Shown in pieces: positions 1 to 11,557 of a stretch of 64,000 nt of DNA. The first letter of the stretch is position 1. Each line of letters opens with the position of its first letter. This DNA is from Lichina pygmaea. Taxonomy: Eukaryota; Ascomycota; Lichinomycetes; Lichinales; Lichinaceae. The stretch is taken from the NCBI GenBank assembly GCA_963422465.1, contig OY730172.1, forward strand, positions 3,720,001 to 3,784,000. The letters are read 5' to 3'. The notes beneath the pieces were generated by a model, which was given only the letters and a program-made list of their open reading frames with translations, was not told where the DNA came from and did not search any database. Position numbers and translations under genes: made by a program.

Positions 1-202
1 GGCTGTCGCGGCGAACGAAGTCTGTGCTCTGCTTGCAGTTATAGCATGACGTTGTCGCCAATACAGGAAGATCTGGGCGGAGGATGGTATTTTCATCGTC
101 ATCAAAAGCGTCGACCTTCTTTCTCTTGCCCAAAGGAAGTGATCGACCGGGATCCAGGGTCTCACAATCATCCGACCCGACGATGCTGTTTCGCCGCTCC
201 GG
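1..202 (-). other. Open frame continuing past the cyclophilin stop; possible exon of a neighbouring gene
   Basis: In the frame of the cyclophilin, the 67 codons after its TGA hold no stop up to the window edge. The translation is charged and coding-like, with a basic GKRKKVDAF patch followed by DDDENTIL and later a CYNC pair. There is no ATG at its start. It may be an internal exon of another minus-strand gene cut by the edge, an alternative 3' exon, or chance. I recognise no domain. Confidence 0.3.
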
Positions 203-936
203 TCAAGGTGCCAGCGGGTTGGCGTGTATAGTGACGCTGTTGATCCGGATCGGATCCTTTGGCCGATATTTCTTGTCGACCTCGACGGCCTCCATGGCAT
301 CTAGGGTGGAATCGGCGCCATCGATGACCTTTTTCGACACGACGAGTTCCATCGTCAGTCACGTCCAGCACATCCCAAGCACGGCACCGGAACTATCGCT
401 AGACAGAGTCCTTACCTTGCCAAACACCGTGTTCTTCCCATCGAGATGCGGCGCCGCGGCGTAGGTGACGAAGAACTGGCTGCCGTTGGTGTTGGGCCCT
501 CTGTTGGCCATGCTCACGATGCCCCGCGCGTTATGCCGCAGCGTATGTCTGATCTCGTCCTCGAACGTGCCGCCGTAGATCGACTCTCCTCCTTTACCCT
601 TGCCGGTCGGATCGCCGCCTTGCGCCATGAAGCCGGCTATGTTGCGATGGAACGCCGTCGAGACGTAATAGTCGGACGCACATAGTGCCAGAAAGTTCTG
701 CAGTCGACTCTCCCCTTCTTAGTCATGATGTCTTGGGATGAAATCCACTTGCACAATGGCATGACGTGACCGGGAGATTCGAGTCGCACCTCTGCCGTCT
801 TGGGCACGCCCTCGCAGAATACCTCGACCTTCAGGTCCCCCAGATCGGTGTGTAGCTATGAGGCCCACGGTCCTATCAGCAAATCTGCGAAACAAGTCGT
901 CGCAAGGGCTGACCGTATGCTCACCGTCACTGACAT
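203..936 (-). CDS. cyp10: PPIL3-type cyclophilin (peptidyl-prolyl cis-trans isomerase)
   Basis: Exons 936-925, 855-790, 697-416 and 328-203 give 161 residues, the usual size of PPIL3/Cyp10 proteins, which isomerise prolyl bonds and in animals are found with the spliceosome. The first exon encodes only MSVT; splicing then joins [16 protein letters not shown] to PKTAE and [11 protein letters not shown]. Family signatures are [25 protein letters not shown] and [12 protein letters not shown]; the His in PHLDGK stands where canonical cyclophilins carry Trp, as is usual in PPIL3. All introns are GT-AG (69, 92 and 87 nt). It is transcribed divergently from the arrestin-like gene. The same frame stays open from the TGA stop to the window edge (see findings). 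The function is assigned by family only. Confidence 0.93.
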
Positions 937-1639
937 CCTGGCCGAGTCACCCCTGTAGATGGCTCTGCTCAAAGCACTGCCATAGTTTCCTTGTTTCCAC
1001 TCGTGACAACCAGGATCAACTACAAGCGTGAGCTGTTGATCTACCTAAGATTAGAATTTCACATGCTGGCTGTGGCATGAGTACGTAACCTGGGCGTAGG
1101 CTCGGCTACAGGATTCAATTCGGGATGCTTACGAGACGTGCGACAATGGCATAAACGGCAGCCTTGCGCCCCAACTTACCCTGCGCGCCGACGGTTACAC
1201 TACTCCACCTTGCCACTGCTTGCGACGACCACTTCCGTCGCAGCGCATCACATTGCACAACGCGAACAGAATTCAGGTCGCGCTGGTCCAGCAGTACGTC
1301 TCATCACCTCTCGTCTCCAGATCAACAAGCAACATAGACGAGCAGAAAGACGCCCACCACGCCCCAACAACGAAGACGGAACGAAGCCCAGCTGTGATGC
1401 GCCCGAAGTTCGCCTTTCAGCCATCATTGCAGAATTGCATGGTGCTGCAGCCCTCGTCGCATACCATCGCATAGAAGACAAAGGCAGAGGACGCTTGGGA
1501 GGCTTCCTCGGCGTTCGAGCTGGCTCGATCTCTGTACGTGCCCGGTCATATTCAATGCGACATGAAGAAGCGCAGCATCAGAGTGACTGATGAATTGCTG
1601 TTTCGATGTGAAGGAGGAATCCATCAGTAAGCGGTCATC
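937..1639. promoter_or_regulatory. Divergent intergenic region, cyclophilin / arrestin-like gene
   Basis: This holds the upstream regions of two genes read outwards. Small ORFs on both strands overlap one another and have no recognisable product. I see no repeat or clear TATA box. Confidence 0.4.
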
Positions 1640-2991
1640 ATGGCGGTCCAGGTCCGCGTCTCAGGCCCACCAAACAGCAATTATCTCGTGGGCTATCCGG
1701 GCATCTCGGCCACGCTGGTGAGTTATCCTGTGCATCAGCTACTTGGTTCGAGATGGTGCGGCAAGCATGCCTCTGTCACAGCCCACTCACTTGTTCCACG
1801 CGGTGTAGCCTCGAATAGAAGGCAAGGTGGAGATTCGACCAGCGCCAGGCCCCGCTTCGTGTGTCACCGTCTCCCTCGTCACCATTGCGCTGATCCGGCG
1901 CGAGACGATCCACCCGTCGGCGGACTCGGTCACCAAGAAGCACCTGGCGGCACCGCGGAAAGAGATAACGGACATCGTAGGGAAGGAGATGCTGCTCTTT
2001 CGTTCACCAGCCGGAAAGGAGTTCGAACGGGTGCTATCGATGGACTTGCCTTTCGTCCTATTCATACCGGTGGGCCGAGGCGGAGAGGAGATTGCGCGGA
2101 GGGTCCCACCGGCGTCATTGTCACTACATTCGAGAACGGCTGAGACGTTCTACGAGTTGGTCGTGACGGTGCAACAGTCGCATCAAGAGCAGAGGAAATA
2201 TGCATTCCCGGTGCCGATATCAAGGTACGACACGCTGTCGACCTTCGGCATGTTCAACCGCCCAGAGACGGTCGAGAAGGTGTCGGAGCACATGGTGACG
2301 CTCGGCATCAACCTTCCCCGACGGTCGTACGGGCCGTTGGATCCGGTGAGCGTGTACATCAAGCTGTCGCCGAATCCCGACAGGATCGCAAAGGCGAAGC
2401 GCGTGACGATCCAGAAGATCACGATCGCGGTCGAGGAGGAGATCACATACAACCACGAAGGCGACGAGCCAAGCAAGAAAGTCAACCGGCTCGCAAAACA
2501 GACTCAGGCGGTAGGTATCAAGATGCCCGAAGCAGGCTACCTTACGAACCTGGGGCTGGTCTACCCGGCGAAAGACCTGCGCGACGCCGATGGCATCGTC
2601 CCACGAGGCAAGCCGGCGTTTCCCATGTATACAGTCACAGGGTTCACCACGACAGGGTCGTTGTACAAGATCGAGTACTATATCGTGGTCAAGGTACACA
2701 TCATCCCGACAGACGCCCCCATAGCGATCAAGACACTGATGACCGCCATAGGCACACCTGACAGGAGTCAAGGACATCACGATCCGACAGCCCATCGTGG
2801 TATGTCCCTTGGACCACGCCGACTGCAAAGAGGAAATGGACGCCGCGAAGCAGGCCGCCAAGGATGCGGCTCACGTCAACGCCGACAACCCGCTGCCGGC
2901 GCCGACCATCGTTCGTCTTCACGATCGCAACGCCTGGAACTCGTTGGGTTTGACCATGGTCGGGAATCAGTGCAGGCTGCTGATCGAATGA
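1640..2991 (+). CDS. Arrestin-fold protein, fungal LDB19/ART1-like
   Basis: Exons 1640-1717, 1809-2693 and 2752-2991 give 400 residues. The start ATG is followed by MAVQVRVSGPPNSNYLVG, then the arrestin N-lobe with PRIEGKVEIRPAPGPAS. Conserved blocks include TAETFYELVVTVQQ, FPVPISRYDTLSTFGMFNRP, SYGPLDPVSVYIKL, YNHEGDEPSKKV and PRGKPAFPMYTVTGFTTTG, as in fungal alpha-arrestins that recruit a Rsp5-type ubiquitin ligase to membrane transporters. Introns are 91 nt and 58 nt; the second acceptor was chosen because it continues VVKAHLTGVKDITIRQPIVV in frame. I saw no clear PPxY motif, so the link to a ubiquitin ligase is inferred from the family. No signal peptide or membrane segment is apparent, which fits a cytosolic adaptor. 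Confidence 0.82.
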
Positions 2992-3923
2992 ATTGGGTCG
3001 ACCCAAGACCGGGCTTGGCTCGCCGACCTTCATCTCGCCACCCCCACGACCCGTCGAATGACCGCCCTTCCCATCGGTGGCTTTGCTGGAGCAACGGCGC
3101 GAGGAGTATCGTTCGATCTTCTTCAAAGCCTGAACGTCACCATCGCAGCGTTCGGGGCTTCGACGACCGGCAACGCTCCTAATATATACGCCCCACGCCT
3201 TCTGTCCTTTTTTTCAGTGGTCAGCACTCGGAGTGAACGACACGTGCTCCGCTTTGATTTCGATGATACGCCGAGTCTACTCTCTTTCTACCTTTCCTTT
3301 TTTAGGCGCATGGACGAGCGTATAGTGGGCATTTGGCATTTAGCATGGCGTTGGGGCTATTGACGGCCTGAACTCTCTGTTGTCCTTCCTGTGCAGACGC
3401 CGCCGGGTACTAAGTTGTCTCCTCTTGCCTTTTCCTACTACCATTTGTCTCTTCATGATGTCCAATGCCTCCTCCGGTCACTCACGCAGCCAATTGGCAG
3501 TCCTTCATCTGACCTGACCTTTGGCTCGCCAGCTCTGTTGGTTTCTAAATTTTATGTATACTAGTAGACTTATCTAGGCCATGCCATGACTGAGCCAAGT
3601 CATCAAGACATGACCGAAGATGGATAGGGGTACGGTAGCTTTGTGGCTTGTAAATGGCTCGTCGGGCGGCCTTTCCACCAGAGAGACTGACGAGTGCCTT
3701 TGACCTCTAGAGCAGCCCACCCATTCACGCCATTCTATAGCACTGCAACCAAAGACAAGGATACTCCCGTACATAAAAGACCACTTGTGGCAGCCAGCCC
3801 CCCACCGTTCACATGTCAAACATTCAGCCGCCTTGGCGTCACATGACATAGAGACACTGCGGATGACACTGCCGCGATATTGAACCCCTCCCCCGGACCC
3901 AGGATCCCTCCCAGTCCGCCGTC
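2992..3923. other. Intergenic, arrestin 3' flank and SEN54 upstream region
   Basis: The two flanking genes are read in the same direction. The stretch holds T-rich runs and short ORFs without coding character. I see nothing else in it. Confidence 0.4.
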
Positions 3924-5923
3924 ATGGCTGATGCGGACGAAGATGATGCACTGGGCCAAGCTTCCACGACAGCAGGGTCGAATGCGCAAGAGACAGATCT
4001 CACGGACGAAGCGCAAGACTTTCGTTTTCTCTCCGCCGTAGCACGGTAAGTTCTCTCCTTTGTGGCCGAGCACGCTCCAATCGGAAGTCTGAGATCTGAG
4101 ACCCCAGCTGTAGTCTCCTGTTTTCAGGCTCGAGATCATCGCTGACGTTGCTCTCCGCCTCTCCGTGATGATCTAGCACGGAGAACGCGTCGATCCCGCG
4201 CCGCGGCGAGAAGGACTTTGAACCACATGGCACGTCGCATCAGGCGTCAGTACTGGAAGCCAGTCGCAATGCTATGTCTCAGGCTCTGTCGACCGCGCGG
4301 GTGCACAACCACAGGTCACACGTCGTCGGCTACTGGGACAGCAGCGTCACTAAATGTTGCGTCGTCCAACCGCGTGGACCGCACTTCAAGAGCCTCGGCA
4401 AGGCGGATCGACAGGGCCGCGTCTGGCTCTTGCCTGAGGAGATGCTGTACCTGATCGAAAGGGGGAATCTGGACGTACGGTGGGGAATGCCGCCGCAAAG
4501 GTCTCTGAGGATGCAGACGAGAGCGGGAGGTGCTGGGCACAAGGCACGCGATTGCGGTAGCTCGCCGGGGAAGGGTGCATCGGACGATGTCCCGGGGAGT
4601 GTGCAGGAGGACGAGAAGCGCGAAGAGGAAGCAGGGGAGGACTCAAGTAGCGGGGAAGACGACGACGACGATGACGACGACGATGCAGCCTGGCATACAC
4701 TCCCAATGAGTCTTCAGGGTGCTTACGCCGTGTGTGTCGGCGACGAGCGAGATGGCAGAATCTCTGCCGAACGCTGGGCCGTTTACGCACATCTCAAGAG
4801 GATCGGGTACGCCGTGCTCCGAGCACCGTCGTGGACTGACGAGGAGAAGGAGCAGGACGGCGGCGGTGAGAATCCCTCATCTTTCACATCGTCGTCGTCC
4901 GCCCACGGCCACCAACGTCATCTTGCACTGCACGGGAACGGAGTATTTGGCCTTTTTCGAAGGCTTTTCGCAACGCTCTTTCAAGGGCCTTCGTCCCCGT
5001 CAGCGGCGTGGTCTTCTTCCTCTCCATCGAAGGCGGATGAGAAGCGGCTCCTGCTCGGCCCGCTCGTCAGGCCAGGCATCTACCGCAGTTTCTACGACAT
5101 ATACGAGATGCTGGCTTTGATCCCCGTGCACGATCCCATGCTAGCTTCAGATTCGTCCTCCCCATCATCCTCGTCCATAATCCGCAACTCCATCCTCCCA
5201 TCGATCACGTCGTCCTCCGAGTCTTCATCATCTCCCACGAGCCACAAGAGACCATCGACGATGCCGCCTTTCAGGATCGCCTTCCACGTCTACAAGCCGC
5301 GCCCTACATTCCGCAAGTCTAACCCTGGCAAGCCCGATTTCCGGATCGCCGTCATCAACGCGCGTGAGACGGGCATGCCCACGCACGAAGAGCTCTCGGC
5401 GCTGCTTGACGCCGTTCCTTATGAGCCACCGCCGCCCCCACCACCCCGTCGCCCTCCTAGCACTCCTCCTCCTCCCTCTTCTGCCCTTACTACTCCGCCT
5501 CCTCCGCCGTCTTCCGTCTCTGCTCCACCGCCACAAACGCAAGCAACACCGCCGCACGCCGCGGCCCCCCAGCACGACCAGCAGCAGCTCATGGCGTACC
5601 ATAATCCGAATCAGATTTACAGGCGGTTGAAGCACGGATATAAACACGTCATCCTGGCTGTCGTCGACCAAGGAGTGACGAGTTATCTGCGCTTGAGCGA
5701 TGCCGGCTTCTCGAGGGAGCTGTTGTACGGTAGATATGCTAACCCTCCACCTGGTGGCCCGGGTGGTCGGGATGGTCGAGGTGGTGTTGGTGGTGGTCGA
5801 GGCGGTGGTGCTCGTGGTCGTGGAGGGAAGAGAGGAGGGAGCGCACGAGGGAGAGGGGGACGAGGTCGTGGTGGTGGTAGTGGGGCTGGTGAACGGGGAG
5901 GTCGCGGTGGCGCTGCGAGCTAA
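3924..5923 (+). CDS. SEN54: tRNA-splicing endonuclease subunit Sen54 with Gly/Arg-rich tail
   Basis: Exons 3924-4045 and 4177-5923 give 622 residues; the intron starts GTAAGT and is 131 nt. Sen54 is a structural subunit of the heterotetrameric endonuclease that excises introns from pre-tRNA. The N-terminal family domain follows the junction (IPRRGEKDFEPHGT, then VVGYWDSS, GPHFKSLGKADRQGRVW and EMLYLIERG, about residues 50-150). The C-terminal domain shows FRIAFHVYKPRPTFRKSNPG near residue 405, then YRRLKHGYKHVILAVVDQG and TSYLRLSDAGF. Low-complexity inserts lie between them: an Asp run encoded by GAC repeats, Ser-rich and Pro-rich stretches. The last 55 or so residues are almost all Gly and Arg (RGG-type), suggesting extra RNA contact. 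The catalytic Sen2 and Sen34 subunits are not in the window. Confidence 0.92.
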
Positions 5924-7495
5924 GCAGGACAAACCCGCGACGAAGCCGGTGGGCAACCACGCTATGTCTACACGAACGAGGCTTGAGAGAGCAGAAGTAA
6001 GTCGGAGGCAACCATTCGATCTCCCGTCTCGACAGAGCCTAAAAAACAAACAATTGAGATACCCACCATCTTCTACATCTACAATGTATGCTAGCAAAGC
6101 TGTGTGATGCATGAATGAATGAACGAATGAGGAAGTAAACAAATATGCAATTTTTTTTTCAATTTTGATATTCCATCCACCCTTCATCCCAGCACCACGG
6201 CAGCTACATAGCCCAGCTACATGCGACACACAGTCTGGCTACATACGTAATCTAGGTTCATACTCCACATGGCCTAATAGTGTATTGCTGCGAACCCATC
6301 ATACAGGTACATGATACTCAGCAAGGGGGAAAAAAAAACTCATCTCTGGACTAAAAGACAGTGACCTGGACGATTCCTGGACGTGGTACGGGAGTACAGG
6401 AGAGCCTGTTCGTGATCCGAAGATAGTGTGAGGGGTACGGCTCCGATAAGGGGGAGGATTCTTCCGTACTCCCTTGTGGTGGTTGTCCACTGTGATAGTC
6501 TTTTTTTTGTAGTGCTTTTCATCTGTGATGCCTCTTCGTCGCGGTGTCTGAGTGGTCGGGAATGCTCTCATCGAGAAGTAGTATGTCATGTAGGACAGCG
6601 AGAGGGGCTGGGTGCGTGGGAGCTTGATTTGAGCTGCTCGTAGGGCCCTGAACAGCTGGGACTTGCGGCACTGGGACTTGCAGCACTGGAATACGATGCC
6701 GAGGCAAGGGATTCATGTCGTCACGGTAAGAGTAGCAGTACGTAGCGTGGTGGAAGCTACAGTACGTTCCGTACTTGTCACTGGCTTTTTAGGGCTCTTG
6801 AGAACGTGGAACAGTCAATGAAACTGGTGCTTGGCAGTGTCTCGTTGCTGTCCTGGACTGCAAGCTGATGTGACTCAGGTAGTCTGGGTCTCGCCAGTTA
6901 GCTGCAGTTTGTATTTTCTTTCGCCTGGCTGGATTGATGGAAAGAGACCGCCTTGTGCGGATAGAGAGGGTTGTCGGTGTGGCATCTTTGTCGGGTTTTC
7001 AGCCTCCTGTAAATGTGCTGCTATGATACTCATATACGACGATATCTGTCTCTGGCATGAAGAGCGATAACTGCTGTAGCGGTAGCGTCTTTATCAAGAT
7101 GAAAGACAAGATCTTCTAAAAGGAGGCGCGGACAGCCAATTGAATGAAGACTGCTGACTTATTGATCGTCCACCTGTTGCAGATATTTACGCTTATGAAA
7201 AATGGCCACTACCCGCTCGCACTTTGTTTGGCTTGGACAGAAGCAGCTGGTGGAGGAGAGAAAGAGAGGCAGGTATGCTTAAATGGGTCCTTCTGTTGTT
7301 GATAGTGCTGGCTTGGAGACCTGGAGAGTTGGATATTTGGAGCGAGACGTTTGGGGTGAGCGGGGAGACGTGGTGAGGAATGACATGTCTGAGAATCGAA
7401 CGAGCTTTTCCTACCACATAAAGGCGATGTCACTAATTCCACGCCTGGGGGAGGCTCAAGCTGGAGGTGAAACGTTAGCAGATGTACCTGGTGTC
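5924..7495. other. Convergent intergenic region, SEN54 / elongin C 3' flanks
   Basis: Both neighbouring genes end here. The sequence has oligo-T runs near 6150 and 6500, a GTAC-rich patch near 6735-6780 and only short ORFs with no coding character. Confidence 0.4.
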
Positions 7496-8555
7496 TCAGC
7501 CTTTGAAATGAAAACATCAAAACAAAAGGGGGTGCAATTGAGAGGTAGAAACTTGAGAGAAATGCTCGGAGAAGCGGATCGAAATAGATAGGGAGGAAGA
7601 CTGCAATGGGTGAAATCCTTGAGGATTGTGTTGGCGTAGCGAAGAATGAGAGCACCGGATGATCTTACTGTTCAGGTAATCAGCCGCCATTAGTAGCTCT
7701 AGGCACAGCTCCAGCGGTATTTCCATGTCTGGCACGTCCTTGGTGTCCTTGTTCTTTTCGTTGTAGTAGAAATACTCGCAGATTTTCTCAAGGACGACAC
7801 CACTGTCTTCGTCAGCACAGGTCCTGTCCGCTTGAAATACAGTGATGTGTGTTCACTCGAGAAAGAGCTTCAGCAGCGAGTGGATCTGGGAAGATGTGAT
7901 TAGGCTGAACAGTAAAAGAGAGTTGATGAGGGAAGTAGAAGCAAAGACAATCTGAGACAAGGGATGGAGCAAGATGGACGTGCAAACGAAAAGACTCGTA
8001 CTTGATGTTCTCTAGTGTAGCCTTGTTGTGTTTCGCCTCAGAGAAGGCACCTATCTCGCATCGTCAGCGAAGGAACAGAAGTACAGCCTGGAGCAGTAAA
8101 AGTCTAGCTCTCCGATTAAGCCCCCTAGGAGAAGAAAAGCCTGTCTCGCTCAGGCAGTCTCCTAGGAACACAACCGAACCGTTATAAGGGCCAAGAGGGT
8201 GAAGTGCTCCTCTGCAAGGCTCCATAACAGAAGATGAGGGAGATGCGGGGAGACATTTTCGTCTCTCGGCTGATGACAGGTCACAAGGTAGCAAGGCAGC
8301 AAGATCGTTCAGAAAGGCTCGATTGATAGAACGAAAAGACGGAGTTCTTCGAGCCAAAGAACCTGAGCCTCTGGAGCTGGTACAATCAAGCCCTAGAGCT
8401 ACGCCATAGGAGATGCGTTGGTACTGACTATCTGGGTTCAACATCCTCTTGAGCGCCCCCGAGATATTTGCTGCGGACCGCCGGATGACAAAGTCATATC
8501 CATCGCTCGACACAATGGTCACGAACTCTGAGGGTTCCTGGGCGCTGCTAGCCAT
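7496..8555 (-). CDS. ELC1: Elongin C (Skp1-like adaptor)
   Basis: Exons 8555-8429, 8050-8002 and 7802-7669 are firm; a proposed last exon of five bases, 7500-7496, adds the final Ser and stop for 104 residues, the usual elongin C size. Elongin C adopts a BTB/Skp1 fold, binds BC-box proteins and, in yeast, joins a ubiquitin ligase that removes stalled RNA polymerase II. Conserved motifs are EFVTIVSSDGYDFVIRR, SGALKRMLNPDS, FSEAKHNKATLENI, GVVLEKICEYFYYNEK and DVPDMEIPLELCLELLMAAD. The first intron (378 nt) has a weak GTCAGT donor; exon 3 ends at a strong GTAAGAT. If the last intron is retained, the frame runs on with about 50 extra residues, so the C-terminus is the uncertain part. Confidence 0.85.
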
Positions 8556-9275
8556 TGTCGACGATCTGGTCACGTGGAAGGTCGATGCCGGTGACCGTGT
8601 TGGAACAGCTTACGTACACCTGAGGGACGACCAAAGAGAAACTAATACGGTACCGTATTTTATTACGTCAGCAAGAACAGTCAGCGTCCCCGGCATGCTT
8701 TATGAGCGGTTTCGTGCATAGTCGTGGTGTCACCACCTGCACGTACGAGTGATTAGTACGAAGCTGGGGTAAAGTGAGATCACCAACCATGCACGCCATG
8801 CTGAATTGGTCGTCCTCAGGCGATGATGATGCCGACAAAAGCGGGGCTGCTGACGACGTCTATCACATTGCTGCTAGCCACGTATCAGTCCACGTCGGCC
8901 CCCCACATGTTGGGGTTTGCGCCGGCAGGTGCCAGCATTTGCAGAAAGATGTCCCAGCTTGAAGATGCCCCTTCAGATACATTGCAGGACCACTGGCTAC
9001 TGGATCCCCGTTCTGATGCTGTTACTGCAGTGTTGTTGTTGTTTCCAGTCGTACCAGTTGCATCTGGTACCGGTACCCTTCCACACGCCACCTCAAAGAA
9101 TGGGTACTGCTACCATCATGGTTCTCAACAACTGCCTTCTGGCTCATTAATATCAATGGGAGTGATGGAGGGGAGAGTCACCTGGGAGTCCCATTTCTGT
9201 CACTCTATCTACTGTCAAGCTATTCACCGTCAATCGACTTGACGTTCACCAGACATCAGTGCTGCTATAAGACCT
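8556..9275. promoter_or_regulatory. Divergent intergenic region, elongin C / vWA gene
   Basis: This lies upstream of two outward-reading genes. It contains a GTAC-type palindrome near 8646-8656 and the weak plus-strand ORF at 8823-9242 listed separately. Confidence 0.35.
8823..9242 (+). CDS. Possible small secreted protein (weak ORF)
   Basis: An uninterrupted 139-codon frame begins with a stretch resembling a signal peptide: Lys near the start, then GLLTTSITLLLATYQ and a small-residue STSA site. Four Cys follow. I recognise no family, and the ORF lies in the leader region of the vWA gene 34 bases downstream, so it could equally be 5' untranslated sequence. Confidence 0.2.
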   Translation: MMMPTKAGLLTTSITLLLATYQSTSAPHMLGFAPAGASICRKMSQLEDAPSDTLQDHWLLDPRSDAVTAVLLLFPVVPVASGTGTLPHATSKNGYCYHHGSQQLPSGSLISMGVMEGRVTWESHFCHSIYCQAIHRQST

Positions 9276-11557
9276 TTGGAGAACCCCAATTCCACTTCAG
9301 AAGATCCCCGTTCATCTTGTTCATCCTCTGAGCTTCTCCCGGCTAGAGGTGGCGTTTCGTTATCAGTCTCTCTGAAACTGTTCGCTGCAGACATGGCAGT
9401 TCCCTATCAGCACGGCGCTCGCTACATCAAGGAACAGGTCTCGTCCATGGTCAAGCCATACCAGCACGGCGCTCGCTACATCAAGGAACGGGTCTCGTCC
9501 ATGGTCAAGCCATACCAGGACGAAGCTAGCTCAGGGGAGGTGGCACCGTCGCCCGCGCACATCACCAGCCCCCACGAGCACAACGCTCCCTCCTCTGGCG
9601 CAATAGCCCCGCGCATGTACATGCCCTCCGAGGACGAGGCTTCCCATCCCTCCGTCAAGGAAGCACCGTCGTTCTCACGAATCACCAGTCACTCCGAGCA
9701 TGATGCTCCCTCCTTTGGCACAGGACACGTGCACGGCTACAAACACTCCCTGCACGAGGCTCCTTACGCCTCCGTCGAGGAAGCACCGTCGATCTCACAA
9801 ATCACCAGTCCCTACGAGCGCAGTGCTCTGTCCTCTGAAGCAGGATCCTTGAGCAGCTACGAACACTCCCTGCGCGAGGCTCCCTACCCCTCCGTCGAGG
9901 AAGCGCCGCGCACCTCACCAATCATCAGCCGCTACGAGGACAGCGCTCCCTCTTTTGACACAATAGCCACGCGCATGTCCACACCCTCTCAGGAAGAGGC
10001 TCCCCATCTCTATGTCGAGGGAGCGCACTTGCGCACGCCTGATCTTCACTGTGATCCCCATACGACCGTCTCGTTCGATAGTGTTCCAACAGCCGTAAAG
10101 CAGCTTCCTGCCTCTCCTGTGGAAGCGGGCCATGACGATGCAAGCCAGCTTGTTGACGGGCTGATAGGCCATCTTGCACAAACCCTTCGGAGCTCTGGCT
10201 TCCTGAATGATATGCTTATGGAAGAAACCAGAGCTGGCCTGGACAGATGCGGAAACCACGCAGTTTCCAACGCCATGAGTGCCCTCGCGCGCAAGTTCGC
10301 CGTCCAGCTGGTCGATCAATTCCCCGCCACGCTAGCAGAGCAGCTTGACGGATCGTCGGCGGTGAGTAAAGTGAACACGTTCGATATGGTTCAGCTGCGG
10401 TGATTGATCGGCTCTCCGTATCCTAGCCCCGAACGTCGACGGAATATCGTCAATACCTCGACGACTTTGTCGGCGAGAACCTTGGAAAGGTCTTTGGGTC
10501 GGACAACTCGTCGGTCAAGAACCTCGCCAGGGAAGCCGCGGACAAGGTGCCGGCCATCAGCAGCAGATTCGACCTGAGCACCGAGCAGGCTACAGAATTG
10601 GTCGTACTTGGATTGTACGACTTTGTCATCATGTGCGGTAGGCTGGGTGTTGAGCCCCCCAAGTTTATGGGATGAGGCCTGAACGCTGCTGGTAGATGAC
10701 AGCATGTCGATGCTGCAGGATAACCGTCTGGAAGCACTCGCCGATACGCTTCAGCGCGTCGCAGACATCGCGACACTTCTTATGCCGGACGGCATATCCA
10801 TTCGGTTCCTGCACTGCAACGAGCGGTCGATAGGCCGATCGCTCGACCACCTGAAGAGCAGGGAGGAAATCCAAGACGTCAGCTATAGGATGACGCTGCA
10901 GCCCTACGGGACCCCGCTTGGAACGATGCTGAAGCAGAAGATAGTCGAGCCGTTGATCATCAGGAAATCGGAACGGCAGCTACTCAAGAAGCCGGTGATC
11001 GTGGTCATGATCACCGACGGCGAGGTGCGGGTGGTGTTTTTCCTTCTTTCTTTCCTACTGCGGCGTCGAAGACGACCATGATGGCTCCTGACGTGCCGTC
11101 ACGCAAAACAAGGCGAACAACGAACCCGAAAACCAACTACGAGACACGATACGCGACTGCAAGCGACGCCTCCAGGCGCAAGGCTACGGCAAGGCGACGG
11201 CCATGTTCCTCATCTCCCGCGTCGGCAACAGTGATCAGGCGCGGCGGTTCATCGAGGGCATCGGAAGGGACCCGGAGGTGGGATCGATGGTGTACACCAA
11301 CACGGCAGACATCAGTCGGAAGCGGGAGCTGTTCGACATGATCGGCGACAAGGCGTATACGAAATGGGTGAGTTTTGGTGGGTTTCTGTTTGTCTTCGCG
11401 GGAGCTGTTTCTGTGGTTCGGGCTCCCGAGGCAACCTCGACATTATTATGTCAAGGGACCATTCATCGAATCGGACTTGGCCTCGCCCCGACTGACCCGG
11501 GCTTATGATTAGCTGATCGAGCTCTTCCTCGCCGCTTTGCGCGGTCAGGCCAACTGA
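9276..11557 (+). CDS. von Willebrand factor A domain protein with N-terminal repeats
   Basis: Exons 9276-10361, 10427-10637, 10696-11024, 11113-11367 and 11513-11557 give 641 residues. The first 250 or so residues form a repetitive Ser/Glu/Pro-rich region: an almost exact pair of PYQHGARYIKE units, then degenerate units with HEAPYASVEEAPSISQITSP and REAPYPSVEEAPRTSPIISR. The following helical part (QLVDGLIGHLAQTLRSSGFL) leads to a vWA domain that begins LYDFVIMCDDSMSM. DDSMS fits the metal-site pattern DxSxS and is created by splicing exon 2 to exon 3. Later blocks are VIVVMITDGE and KATAMFLISRVGN. Fungi have many stand-alone vWA proteins of unknown role; I infer no specific function. No signal peptide is obvious. 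A start at the later Met (9393) is also possible. Confidence 0.8.
9400..10020 (+). repeat. In-frame tandem repeats in the vWA gene
   Basis: Two near-identical 60-base units lie at about 9400-9515. Four to five degenerate units of about 115-120 bases follow, each with a GAGGAAGC-type core and an ATCACCAG-type core. The reading frame is kept throughout. Confidence 0.75.
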
